Shown here piece after piece: positions 34,087 through 44,609 of a stretch of 64,000 nt of DNA. How positions within the stretch are numbered: the first letter of the stretch is position 1; every line of letters starts with the position of its first letter. A model generated the notes under the pieces. That model had not been told where the DNA came from and ran no database searches. It saw nothing but the letters and a program-made list of their open reading frames with translations. The DNA is taken from NCBI GenBank assembly GCA_022494885.1, contig JAGVSM010000919.1, forward strand, positions 28,101 to 92,100. Reading direction: 5' to 3'. A program made the position numbers and the translations under genes. This DNA is from Micrasema longulum (lineage: Eukaryota; Arthropoda; Insecta; Trichoptera; Brachycentridae).

Positions 34087-34461
34087 TATCTTTATTAAAA
34101 AGTTAAATGTATTTATACAGAACAGAGGTGAGGATACATAATTTAAAGTTATATGTAAGTAAATTAAATAAAATTATTTTTATCTTAAGGATCATTATCG
34201 ACAAATTTTCCATGGGTTAACTAATGAATGGATATAATGTTAATGAGTTTAAGTATTTTATTTTATTGTTGGTGTCCCATCCTTCGTGTGTGTGGTTTTG
34301 TAAATAATGATTTCTGAAAAACAAAGGGTAAAAAGACATTAGTAAAATTATATTACAATGGGTAAAGTAATGGGGAATGCACATGTGTTATCTGTTCATT
34401 AAGTAATTCTACGTCGGGTTTATTTTTTAATCTATTAATTTCGAGAATTTCTAATTTGTCA

Positions 34462-34568
34462 AGTTTATGGCCTTTGGGTGCAATATGAATTATATAATTA
34501 TATTAATTATATTAATTTTATTAATTATATAATTATATAATTCATATTGCACCCAAAGGCCATAAACT
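34462..34568. repeat. 107-bp palindrome at the centre of the Penelope dimer
   Basis: The first 42 bases of each arm (AGTTTATGGCCTTTGGGTGC...) are exact reverse complements. The centre is TATAAT/TTAATTA-rich. The outer half of this palindrome is Penelope coding sequence. Confidence 0.95.
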
Positions 34569-34959
34569 GATGGAAAATATGAATAAAAAAACCGACAGTA
34601 AAATACCAATAAACAGATAACTACATGTCGATACTACCGATATGAACTACTAATGACACAACTGCTTTAATTTTCAAGAAATCATCTGACTACTACTCGA
34701 AAGAATGGTTTATAATATAAAATAAATAAACTCATTAACATACTATATTCGTTAGTTAACCATGGAAAAATTGTCGATAATAATTAAGACAAAATAACTT
34801 TATTAATTTACTTATATAACTGAACAATATCCCTCACCTAATTCAATATAAATACATTTAACCAGTCTCGAATGTCTAGCTGACCTATTGATCACTAATT
34901 CCTTAAATGTGGATTAAAGTATCACTCGTGTTTTATTTATATAATAAATTACAATAAAC

Positions 34960-35551
34960 TTCCATCAAGAATTTTCACTTACAAACTTAAATGTATTACC
35001 CAATGTGTTAAGTTAACTGACATACAACGAGCATATAGATAATACAGTAAATAAATCAGTGAAATTACTTGGCCTCATTAACAGAATATCCTCTGATTTT
35101 ACTAATGTCCGTACAATCAAAACTCTTTATTGCTCAACTGTTCGCCCTCTTCTTGAATATGCCTCAGTGGTCTGGTTTCCATTCTATGTCAATCTTATAA
35201 ATCACATTGAATCAGTCCATCATCGCTTGCTTCGAAAAATAGCGTGGATGCTTGGACTAGAGAGAGATAATTATTCTTATGCTGAAATAGAGTCAATGTT
35301 AAATATTTCTAGTCTACAAAAACGTAGAACTAATATTGACTCCATATATATGTTCGGCATACTTAATGGTATAATCGATGTTCCACCATTACTGGAACAA
35401 GTAAAATTCAATATTCCGACTCGTAGATTGAGAAACAATGAAGTACTGTTCATCGATCAGCATAGAATAAACTATGGCCTAAATTCTCCAATGACCCGCC
35501 TTTGTCGTATTGTTAACTCAAGATAAGATCTGGACTTTTTTGGTTTAAGTT
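34960..35551 (+). pseudogene. Jockey/CR1-type RT fragment
   Basis: Open frame 35059-35526 (KLLGLINRISSDFTNVRTIK, RPLLEYASVVWFPFY, MLGLERDNYSYAEIESMLN) is nearly identical to 24055-23580 on the minus strand. It lacks the catalytic palm and ends at GTTTAAGTTT, where the sister copy continues ACAACG. From there the piggyBac-type palindrome takes over, so the 3' end was lost at that junction. Confidence 0.8.
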
Positions 35552-35984
35552 TAGCAGCGCAAGGGTTAACCCTTACGCTGCTACGCAGTTTTTCAAGAAT
35601 CTAATCAGAAATCCTCTTATTTATACATTTCAAAAATATTTTATCGAATACGTTGTTTTCCAAACACACTACTGTTTTATCAATTAATAGCAATTCCAAG
35701 AAAAATCTTCCATTTCATAAATATCTAATTCAAGCCTAATGGAGTGAGCAAGATGGACAACTCGTGCCGCAAATAGACAATTTTCGTACAGCGGTTGTAA
35801 ACCCTTTCTTAATTGAAAATAAAAACAAACAAACTGATCTCGTACTGCAATCTCAAGGCGCATTGTTATTATTGAAACGAAATAATTATTATAGTTTTTT
35901 TGTTAATTGCGGAGCAAAGTGCTCTGTTAAAAATTATCAAACCTACCACTTCCATCAATGCATTTAAACAAAAATCGAGTAAAA

Positions 35985-36365
35985 TATATCTTGAAATTTT
36001 TTGCAACAGAGAGGAAAAACATTTTTGCCAAGGGAATATGGAAGTCTAGGCATTTACAGGACTTATGATCTGTCATTGGCTGGTTTAAATCACCACTTTA
36101 CACACTGCGAGATATTCACTATTCTGGGTATGTCTACACATACATATTCATAATTATTTTTACATTACCTCAACTCTTCCATCTGTTGACTTTTGCAAAC
36201 TAAAAGAGCTGAAACCTTTATTGATGTCGGTAAGTTTCATCTGGATAAACTATTTCACCTCCTAGGTAATGCCTAAAATTACTTTAAATTTTTTATGCAA
36301 GTTATTTTAATCAACAATATTTTGAGTATGTCTAAATGTTTGTAGGGAGTTATTTAGATTGAAAC
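35985..36365 (+). repeat. R1 repeat nested in the piggyBac-like element
   Basis: TTGCAACAGAGAGGAAAAAC, GGAAGTCTAGGCATTTACAG, CTGTCATTGGCTGGTTTAAA, CATCTGTTGACTTTTGCAAA, then AACAATATTTTGAGTATGTC and TAAATGTTTGTAGG. About one full unit, ending with the start of the next. Confidence 0.75.
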
Positions 36366-36699
36366 CTAAAGGTAACCGGTTAATGTACAAAGAAGTGATA
36401 TTATTTCTTGGTAGTTGTTATAATATAATTTAAATTTAAAAAAAATATGTTTTTGTACAACTGTCTCACAAATTGATATTTCTTCTAAGAAAAATATTCC
36501 GTTTCGATAATAGCTAGTTCACGCATAATGGACTGAGCGAGATAGACAACAGTTGCCGAAATTACAAACAGCTGAGGTAAATTACATATTTTTTACATTT
36601 ATATATATTTTTAATCTTACTTTGTTACTCTAATTAACAATTTAACTCTGCAAAGCGTCCTTTTTATTATGAATAAATTTACAAAATATATAATTCAAA

Positions 36700-36954
36700 A
36701 TGATAACGGATAGTGAAAGTGATAAAGAAATAATAGTACCTCGCCGAGAAACTCGGAGGCTTAGCAGCTCAACCTATTCCGAAAGTGAATATGACAATAA
36801 CGATATTTTTTTAAGTGGTTGTGATAATAATTTAGATTGTGACTCTTACAAAGAGCACGAAATCGAAGAAGCTTTTTCTGAAGTATTTTTGGATCAATAT
36901 CGAGCTGATATACCTCATTTACGTTTTGTTTGTAGAAAAGAGTTTGTATGGTAA
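36700..36954 (+). pseudogene. piggyBac-like transposase N-terminal remnant
   Basis: 84 codons starting MITDSESDKEIIVPRRETRR, rich in S, E and D, with FLDQYRADIPHLRF near the end. An acidic, serine-rich N-terminus is typical of piggyBac transposases, and its place inside TTAA-flanked ends supports this. The DDD catalytic core and Cys-rich C-terminus, expected over a further 450 or so residues, are absent, so no activity is expected. It could instead be a non-transposase passenger frame. Confidence 0.5.
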
Positions 36955-37559
36955 TAATTACGTTTTGTTAGTAGAGTAATAATTACTACCTAATGAACAG
37001 CTAAAACATTTAGATTTCCCATTACTGTGGGTACCCATTATAATAAATTAACAAATGATTTTTTTTATATTCAAACGTCCTAATTGACAATCATTAGGTT
37101 CCAAGGTGAATTATTTTTATGTTTTATGGCTCTTTACTTATTTGTTTATATTCTTAATTATGGGGTTTTCCGGTGATATAGGGACCCCACTAGATAAGAG
37201 TTATTGTATTAAAGGTAAAGTATTCAATTAGTTATTCATTACGGAAGTACATCAATATTTTCGTAATCACTGACTCGGGTTTAATAGCGGGGAAAACACC
37301 AAATATAATTATTTTCCTCAAATATCATAAAAGTGATTAAAAATCTAACTATTAACATTGATTTATTTTTTATTTCACTGTTTTCGGAATGTAAAAAAGT
37401 TCAGTTTCAGGTCCCGACTAGCTAGAAGTTTCCCGTGTTTAGTCGTTTCTCTTTTCTTAAAAGCACTGCGAATTTAAACAACATAAGTAAATTTATAATG
37501 AGGATGTTTAGAGGTTTTTAAAAAAAAAATGTTAATAGACAAAGCTTTTTTTTTCAATT

Positions 37560-37990
37560 TTTATGTATCGTATTATCAGCGCTACGATATTTTAAAGTTT
37601 TGTATTTCTGACATTAATCCGCGTGTGACGTCGCAAGTTCTCTTCCGCTTTTTCTCGGTTAGTTCTGTTGATTGGTCCATTGACGATTAGCAAACCGGAA
37701 ATCTTACACAACCCTCTTATCATTGATTGATTCATATGAACAAGTGACGTCGTTCAAAGTTGTTCGTTTTCATTAAAATATTTTTAATGATTTTTATTCA
37801 TTTTCAAGAAACTTTGCCGTACAATTTAATGCTTAAATTTTTACAGCGCGTAAGAAAACATTTTTTGTATAAAATTTTCCGTAGGGCTGAAATAGGTACG
37901 AAACTAAATAATAACCCATCGAATAAGTCATTTTTATGTTTTGAAAATGTTTTATACCACTGACGGTTAAGTGCAACAAGCAGTTCCCGA
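37560..37990 (+). repeat. Dispersed repeat R5, inside the piggyBac-like element
   Basis: ATTATCAGCGCTACGATATT, GTGTGACGTCGCAAGTTCTC, TTTTTCTCGGTTAGTTCTG, TTAGCAAACCGGAAATCTTA and AAGTGACGTCGTTCAAAGTT align with the minus strand of 1040-1390 and 14150-14415. Whether R5 is part of the piggyBac element (other copies being fragments of it) or an insertion is unresolved. Confidence 0.6.
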
Positions 37991-38099
37991 ATTCATTTAC
38001 CCTTTTGGGGATTATGACGTCAGCATCAGTCTAGTTAGAACTTTATGATAGGGATTAACAACAACGATATATCGTTGTTTAGCAGTATAAGGGTTAAAC

Positions 38100-38454
38100 T
38101 AACTGCTCCACAAGTGTACGGCTTATGTTAGGTTTTCGTTATTTTCATTGTGCGTTTTGTAATATAAATGTACATATATACCTAGTTTTTAAAACAGTCT
38201 GAATATTTTGTTAATTATCTCTGTTTATTAAGTTAGTCTTCTTTATTTATTCTCAAATGTGAAAACATTTCAAAAAAGAATATTGTTAAGTGTCCTCGAC
38301 ATGGGTAACCCCAGTGAGGTCACATTATTTTTATTATTGTTTATAGTTTGTCAGAGTAAATTATGAATAAATAAATAAATGAAATAAATTTAAGAATTAC
38401 TTAATTATATTTTTTATAGTAGTAATCAATAAAAAAATAAACAAAAATTAGTAT
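38100..38454. other. No feature recognised
   Basis: AT-rich; ends in an ATAAATAAATAAATG simple tract near 38365. Confidence 0.4.
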
Positions 38455-38802
38455 AACAATGTTTTGAGAATGTCCAAATGCTTGTAGACTGGCTGAATTT
38501 CCTCCCTAGGGAGATATTTATATTTAAATTTGTTGCAACAGAGAGGGAAAACATTTTTTTAAGAAGAAGATTCAGTCATCACCATGAAGGTTTCAGCTAT
38601 TTTACTTCACAAAAGTAAACAGGTGGAAGAGTTGAGGGAATGTGGATGTTCCGACATAGACAGAATTGTGAATGTTACACAGTGTGTGAAGTGGCCACTT
38701 AAACCAGCCAATGACAGGTCATAAGCCCTGTAAATGCCTAGACTTTCATATTCTCTTCTCAAAAATGTTTTACCTCTCTGTTGCAACAAATTTAAATGCA
38801 AT
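38455..38802. repeat. R1 fold-back: compact hairpin form
   Basis: R1 sense sequence (TTTTGAGAATGTCCAAATGC ... ATTTAAATTTGTTGCAACAG, AGAGGGAAAACATTTTTTTA-AGAAGA) switches at about 38565 to R1 antisense (GATTCAGTCATCACCATGAA ... CTGTTGCAACAAATTTAAAT). The outer ATTTAAATTTGTTGCAACAG arms are perfect inverted repeats of about 28 bp. Confidence 0.8.
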
Positions 38803-38819
38803 TAAATTGTTATTGTATT

Positions 38820-39384
38820 AAATGGTTAATGATATTAAAACTTTTCTAAATGACTATCGGAAACTTTTTACATTCAAAATACTTACGTTTTTTATCAAAT
38901 AAGATTTCCTAAATGTATTTATTAAATAATTAAAATGATGATTTATAATATTCATTCAAAGCGCATAATATAATCAATCAAAATCATCGTTAACACACAT
39001 AACATATTTATTCAAAAATAATTGCAAAATAACCGGCACTTTTCCGCGATTTTCCGTTTTCAATAGCTATTTTGAAATTACCTGACCTTAATTGAATTTC
39101 ATTAAAAGGTGGATTTTAAAAGGTTATGTGAATTTCATCAGGAGTTTTAGATTTAAAATACTGTACATTTAATTATCTCTTGAATTATGTTTTTGAGACG
39201 TCATCTTCTAATTGAGTTTGCATAAATAATGATCTTAACTTACTAACTATATGTACATTGTTATTATAACAGCACACAAGAATACGTTTATGTGTGCCCT
39301 ATTTCAAAATTCAAAATTGAATAAAATAAATACTCGTCTTAAATATTTTCGTATTTGATAATCCGTATTCATCGACACATTACT
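38820..39384. other. No feature recognised
   Basis: AT-rich; nothing matched elsewhere in the window. Confidence 0.4.
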
Positions 39385-39735
39385 TAGCAGATAGAGAACA
39401 TTTTGGAGAAGGAAACATAAATGTTTAGGCATTTACAGGGCCTATAACTTAGCATTGGCTGGTTTAAATAGCCATTTTACTCATTGTGTAACATTCACCA
39501 TTTTGCCAATGTTTGAAAATCCAAATTTCTTCAATTCTTCCATCTGTTGATTTTAGTGAAGTGGAAAAGCTAACCTTAATTAATTAAATTCTTTCAGATA
39601 CTAGGCAACGCATAAAAACAATTTTTAAAATTTTGTACTCTTTCTCAAATCAGTTGGTTCAGTATTTTGAGTTTGTCTGAGAATGTTTGTATATAAAATT
39701 AGCGGATTTTACCTCCTAGGAAGTAAATAATATTA
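39385..39735 (+). repeat. R1 repeat
   Basis: GATAGAGAACATTTTGGAGA, TTAGGCATTTACAGGGCC, GCATTGGCTGGTTTAAATAG, TTCCATCTGTTGATTTTAGT, ACTAGGCAACGC and TATTTTGAGTTTGTCTGA. Confidence 0.65.
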
Positions 39736-39744
39736 ATTGTTTTC

Positions 39745-40265
39745 AATGCAGCAGCAAGGCTTATTACGGGAGTAAAAAAATATTCTCACATATCACATCT
39801 TCGAGATTTGCACTTGTTTAAAAAGCCCAGATAGAATAAAATACGAGCTAAACTTTGACAACATTTAAATCCCTTCCTGAAATGTATCCAAAATATCTAT
39901 CGGACCTTTGTATTAGAGAAAATACATGTCGAAGATAATCTATTCTTAGGTCAACATTTGATTCAGGCAGAAGAAAACTTGTCGAAATCCGGCGCTCCCC
40001 AACACTAGATTTGAAGATCGTGTTTTGCCGTTGCCGGCCCCTCTGCTTGAAATCAATTGCCTTCAAACTTACGAATTTTTGACAGTTCCAGTTGGTTCAG
40101 ATCCCAACTAAAATCTCACTTCTTTAGTTTTTCATACCCTCAATATTAAATCAGAAAATATAATATGTCACTTTAGCTTAGTGAGAATGTAAGTTTAAGT
40201 ATACATTTGTAAAGCGCCTGTGTGGTGATTTTTCCCTAAAATAGCCCTAAATAAATCCACCAAAT
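39745..40265 (+). pseudogene. L2/CR1-type RT C-terminal fragment, frameshifted
   Basis: About 85 percent similar by eye to 59230-59790, through CACATCTTCGAGATTTGCAC, AAAGCCCAGA, TATCGGACCTTTGTATTAGA and GCCGGCCCCTCTGC. Indels break the frame (for example at the CGTGTTTTGCC segment). The 3' tail is degenerate: GTAAAGCGCCTGTGTGGTGA, CCCTAAATAAATCCACCAAA. Confidence 0.8.
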
Positions 40266-40425
40266 ATTACTTTTACTATGGAAAATAACAACAGAGATAG
40301 AGAACATTTCAAAATATGAAATATAAAAGTCTAAGGATTTGCAGAGCTTATGATTTGTTATCGCCTAGGTCAATTGATCAGTTTACACACAGCTTAAGAT
40401 TTACTATCTTGTCCGCTGAATTTTA
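40266..40425 (+). repeat. R1 repeat (decayed)
   Basis: ACAACAGAGATAGAGAACAT, AAAGTCTAAGGATTTGCAGA and CAGTTTACACACAGCTTAAG match R1 loosely. Confidence 0.5.
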
Positions 40426-40429
40426 TATT

Positions 40430-42730
40430 CACGTATGGCATTATTCGATTAAGACGAGATTTATCCAGAGATGATGAAGAGATTCATCGTGCTTAATTAT
40501 TTCCCTTATTGTTCCCTTCTGAAAAAAGTATTTTCTTCAAGAAATTAAAAAATTCCGTGTATTTTTGTGTTTCTGGAATATTTGTACATCTTTATTGCGT
40601 TTCAGTTCAGTTGTTAAACTTGCGAACAATTGTCTCGGAATAGCGTCGAGTTGATGTAAAAGCATGTTACAAGTACAGATCTGGTCGTGGTTATGCTGAT
40701 ATCGGATGCAGTCATCCTGTCCAGTCCATATTCTGGAAAAGGCAAATCTGGCATTCCAGATTATCAGCGCACTCCGACCAACCTCCACGTTCAGAGCGCT
40801 AACACTATGTATTTACATAAGCTTCTGAGAACATTACATACTTATGCTATATCAGCCGGTTGCACCGATGGGATTACAATCATTCAGTTTACCATGGAAT
40901 TATAAGTGATTTACTTTGCTTTATTTTATGTTAAATCCCGCTTTTGTCACACAATGAATAATTACGATTATTATTTTGATTAAAAAATGTAGAAATAATT
41001 CCTTGTTTTAAATTTTAATTTGCTTTATTTAGTACGATATTTTTGACATACAAATGTTTAGTGCATTTGAATGTTAAATATTTATATTTATGTAATGTGT
41101 TAGTGACAGCGCATTTTCAAATACAAATTAAATGTGTGTGTTTACCTGGTTCACTGAAAGGCAATAACACATTAACATAGGGTTATTAAACATTCAAATG
41201 TGCTGTAAAATTAAATCGGGCTTATTTTTGCATTTTTTAAATAAAAAATAAGCATAACATAATAAACTGAACGAAACTGTACGAAAAAAAAATGGAAATT
41301 TTTTATTTTTTTATATTATTCAATTATTTTTTAATTTTTTATTTAATGCAGTATAAAGTGACATAATTTTTACAAACAAAAATACAAATAAAAGCAAAAT
41401 TACAAAAACAAAAAACGGAACATAACATGACATGACGAATACTATTTTGAATGTCATAAACTTTTCTGCTCACACAAATTAAATACACACTTGGTCGTGA
41501 TATTCACAACTACACACGCGTAACTCAGGGAATCCTCATGTATCTAAGTTTTGCTGAATGAAGTTCGGCTAAAGGGAAATACTTCTGAAAAATATTGGTC
41601 ATTCCGAATTTACTAAAAAAATATTACTTAATTTTTTTTGATAGGGATAGTTGTTAATGAATTTATTAAGATGGTGTAAAGTACTGCGTTTTATGTTTCA
41701 TATATTATGTTTTTTTACTATTTCGGATATATTAACTATGTATGATATGACGTATTGTCACAAAAATGTTTTGTATTTTATGTTTTATCAATAAAAATAA
41801 TAAAAATAAATACCACACCAAATCAGTGGCAAGTTTTTTTTTTAATATTTTTTTTTTATTTTCTTTTATTCAGGAAACATACAGTACAGTTACAAAGTTT
41901 AATATTTTACACAATTAGACTTAATTCTAATGGATCAGTGAAGTTTCCAAATTAAAAAGCAATTATATGTAAGGTTAATTATGAAAGTATAAAAAAGAGA
42001 AGGAAAAAGAAAACATAAATGAAAGTTGTTTAAAATTAAAATTTAAGTGAAAAAAATATATTTTAAGGTTTGTAGTGAGTATTTACAAATGGAAATAATA
42101 TTAAAAATGAAGAAAGTTTGTAAGAGTAATTAAAAATTAAGAATGGAAATAAAGAATGAAAAACATGCTCAGATGTAAAAATAAAATAAAATAGTAATAA
42201 CATTTTTTTAAAAAAGGAAAAACATAAATATACACATATTTAATGTAAGGGATTCAAAGAAACGATGAGAAGAATCTTTAAGTGAAATATAAAACGATAA
42301 ATTTAGGTCAATTTAAAAAACATCTTCAAAATTAATGACACTGACAATTATATGTATTCTTTATCCATTTGCAAAAAGAAAAATAGGCCTTGACTTTTAC
42401 AATCCTGTGGAGAAATTTTCAAACTCTGTGCATACTATTTGAAAATTATTGACAATTTATTCGCGACAAGAATATTATGGCCGTTCGAACAATGCAGAAT
42501 GTCAGCAAATGCGTTTGTGCCTAGCAAATAATAACTTACACGGTTGACACAAATAGAACATTTACAGAAGATAGAGCCGCATATAGTCATGACATTGGAA
42601 TTCTGAGGAACGAACTAAGTACGTGAGCTTACTCGCTAAAGAAGTGATTGATTGGACAGTATCGTGTGAATCGATACTAAACAATAACCGCTTCTTATTT
42701 TTCTCAGAAGATTATTTTTTGCACAGCAAC
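40430..42730. other. No gene recognised; one R9 copy
   Basis: A minus-strand frame at 40788-40537 (SALIIWNARFAFSRIW, RQLFASLTTELKR) looks somewhat protein-like but matches nothing I can name. 41095-41215 matches the R9 units at 47680-47975. 41800-42250 is A/T-run rich. Confidence 0.35.
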
Positions 42731-42734
42731 AGGA

Positions 42735-42860
42735 GAAGGCAAAATTATAGCACAGTACACCCAGACTTGAGAGAAAACATGTTTTACTATTGTTATCTCG
42801 TTTGGAATAGAACCCGAAACACCCATGCTTGTGGTAAAAAACTTCGTCACTATTCACAGG
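42735..42860 (-). mobile_element. Decayed SINE, S3-like
   Basis: ACACCCAGACTTGAGAGAAA, ACATGTTTTACTATTG and a B-box relic GGAATAGAACCCGAAACACC correspond to 26790-26870. Confidence 0.45.
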
Positions 42861-42939
42861 CCACGAATCAAATAAAAAAAAGTTAAACAAAAGTAAAATA
42901 AAAGTGGTTTTTATGAAACTGTTCAGTGTCCAGGCAAAT

Positions 42940-43130
42940 ATTTTTTTTGTAAAAATAAATATTTGCGTTGTTATGATTTATTTAAATATTTAAATTTTGG
43001 TGCCATTTTAACAATTAGTTACTAACTTATAATTAGAACATGGGAATCAAGCTGGGGTATAGTAGAGTTCGAACCTCGGACCTCTGATCCGTGGGTCCGC
43101 AATACTAGCCACGGTTCTACATTTCTGTTC
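42940..43130 (-). mobile_element. SINE, type S2
   Basis: AATATTTGCGTTGTTATGAT, GGTGCCATTTTAACAATTAG, AATTAGAACATGGGAATCAA, B-box arm GAGTTCGAACCTC and head TCCGCAATACTAGCCACGG, all as in other S2 copies. Confidence 0.75.
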
Positions 43131-43489
43131 TTATTAAGATTTTACCATGGAGTTGTACAATATAAATACCAATCAATAAAACCCTATACTAGGCTTTATT
43201 CTCATACTTATCTTTCTCACGTATATCAGTAAAAGTGTTTATTTATTTAAAACTTCAAGTATTAAAAAAAAAGTGCTTTGGCGGACTTATTGTTAAAAGC
43301 AATATCTTCCAGCCAACCAAAAAACAGACTGGTCAAAAGAAGAGATTGGTAAAAATCCTGTTCTAAAACAACATAAATATATATCATAAGATCACAAATC
43401 TAAAAAAAATATATATCACAAATCTAAAAAATTTAAGTTTATACGTGAAAATTATTGATGGAAGTTCATTGTAATTTATTAAAGAAATA

Positions 43490-43625
43490 AAATACGAGTG
43501 ATATTTAATCCACAAATTTTGAATATATCTTCGAAACCAGTCTCGAAGACGTCGCGAAAGCGATGAAACCGGTAACTAGATATTCCAAATCTGTGGATTA
43601 AATATCATTCGTCCTTTTTTTCTGT
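43490..43625 (+). repeat. Penelope terminal mini-unit with hammerhead-like motif
   Basis: Short arms AAATACGAGTGATATTTAAT-CCACAAATTTTGAATAT (43495-43527) and their complement (43581-43617) enclose the hammerhead-like segment. The same terminal sequence ends the dimer at 33993-34955. Confidence 0.65.
43537..43579 (+). ncRNA. Hammerhead ribozyme-like motif
   Basis: CCAGT (43537-43541), CTCGAAGA, C, hairpin GTCGC-GAAA-GCGAT (43551-43564), GAAA (43565-43568), CCGGTA and ACTAG. Stem I has one mismatch. Stem II is intact with a compensatory-neutral loop change (AAAA to GAAA) relative to 34044-34086. Confidence 0.55.
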
Positions 43626-43979
43626 AATAAAATACATACAAATGTTAAATAAATAAAACAAAAAAAAACCTAATAAATTAAAAATAACAGCTGTTTTTTA
43701 ATTGTGAGATAAAGCTTGGGGACAGTTACATTAGTAAAATTTTAAAAAACTACATTGTGTTATACGTATTGAATGATAAGAAATATGGGATTAGATAATG
43801 AGTTTGGAAGAAAGAGGAACCAAGGAAAGAAAAAGGGATAAAAAAATACATTTGAGGAAAAAAAAACAGTAAAAACTGAAGAAGTTCTGGATTCTGGACA
43901 ATAATGTTTCAGGCGTTTCTTGAAGGTGGAAAGAGAAGTTTAAAATACTGTTTTATGACAAAATAAAAGGGATTAGGAT

Positions 43980-44605
43980 TGTTTACATATTAATTTATCG
44001 TCTATAAAAGCGTAAGTATGTTGAAGTTGCTAAGTGGTTTAGTTGAGTAACTCACGAGATGATTTAAAGTGTTATTTAATAATAATTTTACTACACGCAA
44101 TAAAACCCAAGAATCATGTATGCGTGACATCACAAGTGATATTTATTTATAACACGTTTTTTCTCTTATTTTTTTCAGGTAAGTCGTTTTTTATGACACC
44201 TCTTCAAATCCGAAGCGAATCTCCGCAAAAAATCATTGTTTTGCTGAAAAACGTTTTAAGGTAATAACTTTATTTTTTGTTATTTTAAATGAAAATGAAT
44301 AACCAATCACCGTTAAATACACTAATTATTGATAAATGTTCTGTTTTTTAAATTACGTATTTATATTTACATAAAATAACGAAGTATTTTCGCTAAATTA
44401 AATCATAATCGTGACGGTTTTATCATAATTATTTATGATTTTTTTTAAGCCCTTGTATTTATATTTATTGATATTTTACAAAAAAAAACTCAAAATTATC
44501 GAAAAAAATCCAAGTAAATTTTTACTTACATTGTCGATACACTAAAAATAACATTTAAGGATCGCATGTTCATAGATTCGTAAATAATGTAGAAAAAAAA
44601 ACAGA
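43980..44605. other. No feature recognised
   Basis: AT-rich; a 73-codon frame at 44043-44264 has no signature. Confidence 0.4.
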
Positions 44606-44609
44606 AAAA

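Larger units (their letters stand above)
33993..34955. mobile_element. Inverted dimer of a Penelope-like 3' end
   Basis: The outer ends are about 40 bp inverted repeats (TATAAATAAAACACGAGTGA at about 33998 and its complement near 34935). The arms continue inward, with decay, to a near-perfect palindrome at 34462-34568. Read on the minus strand, the left arm holds a 44-codon C-terminal reading frame (34490-34353; KGHKLDKLEILEINRLKNKP then LLNEQ and a stop). It resembles the conserved end of Penelope proteins (G-K-L, LE-EI, LN-Q). It is followed by a 3' UTR and a hammerhead-like motif near the terminus. The right arm is a diverged copy in the opposite sense with the frame destroyed. Confidence 0.7.
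35566..38097. mobile_element. piggyBac-like DNA transposon, 2.5 kb, non-autonomous
   Basis: TTAA at 35566-35569 and 38094-38097 flank ends CCCTTACGCTGCTA (from 35570) and TAGCAGTATAAGGG (to 38093). TTAA duplication and CCC-starting inverted repeats define the piggyBac superfamily. Length between sites is 2524 bp. The inside holds a short acidic reading frame (36700-36954), an R1 repeat (35985-36365) and an R5 repeat (37560-37990), but no catalytic transposase core. A subterminal palindrome AACAACGATATATCGTTGTT lies at about 38058-38080. Two similar segments (35690-35770 and 36470-36550; TGGAGTGAGCAAGATGGACA and TGGACTGAGCGAGATAGACA) suggest an internal duplication or two fused copies. Confidence 0.75.
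43240..43975 (-). pseudogene. CRC retrotransposon 3' end, interrupted
   Basis: 3' tail text TTGGCGGACTTATTG, AGCAATATCTTCCAGCCAAC (compare 8170-8210). After the interruption at about 43480-43640 there is purine-rich sequence (AAGAAAGAGGAACCAAGG) and a coding relic (TTTCAGGCGTTTCTTGAAGG) at positions equivalent to 8340-8430. The interruption is the Penelope mini-unit. Confidence 0.5.

Noticed and set aside
36700..36954. Functional piggyBac transposase
   Set aside because: Only about 84 codons with no catalytic residues. At most an N-terminal remnant.
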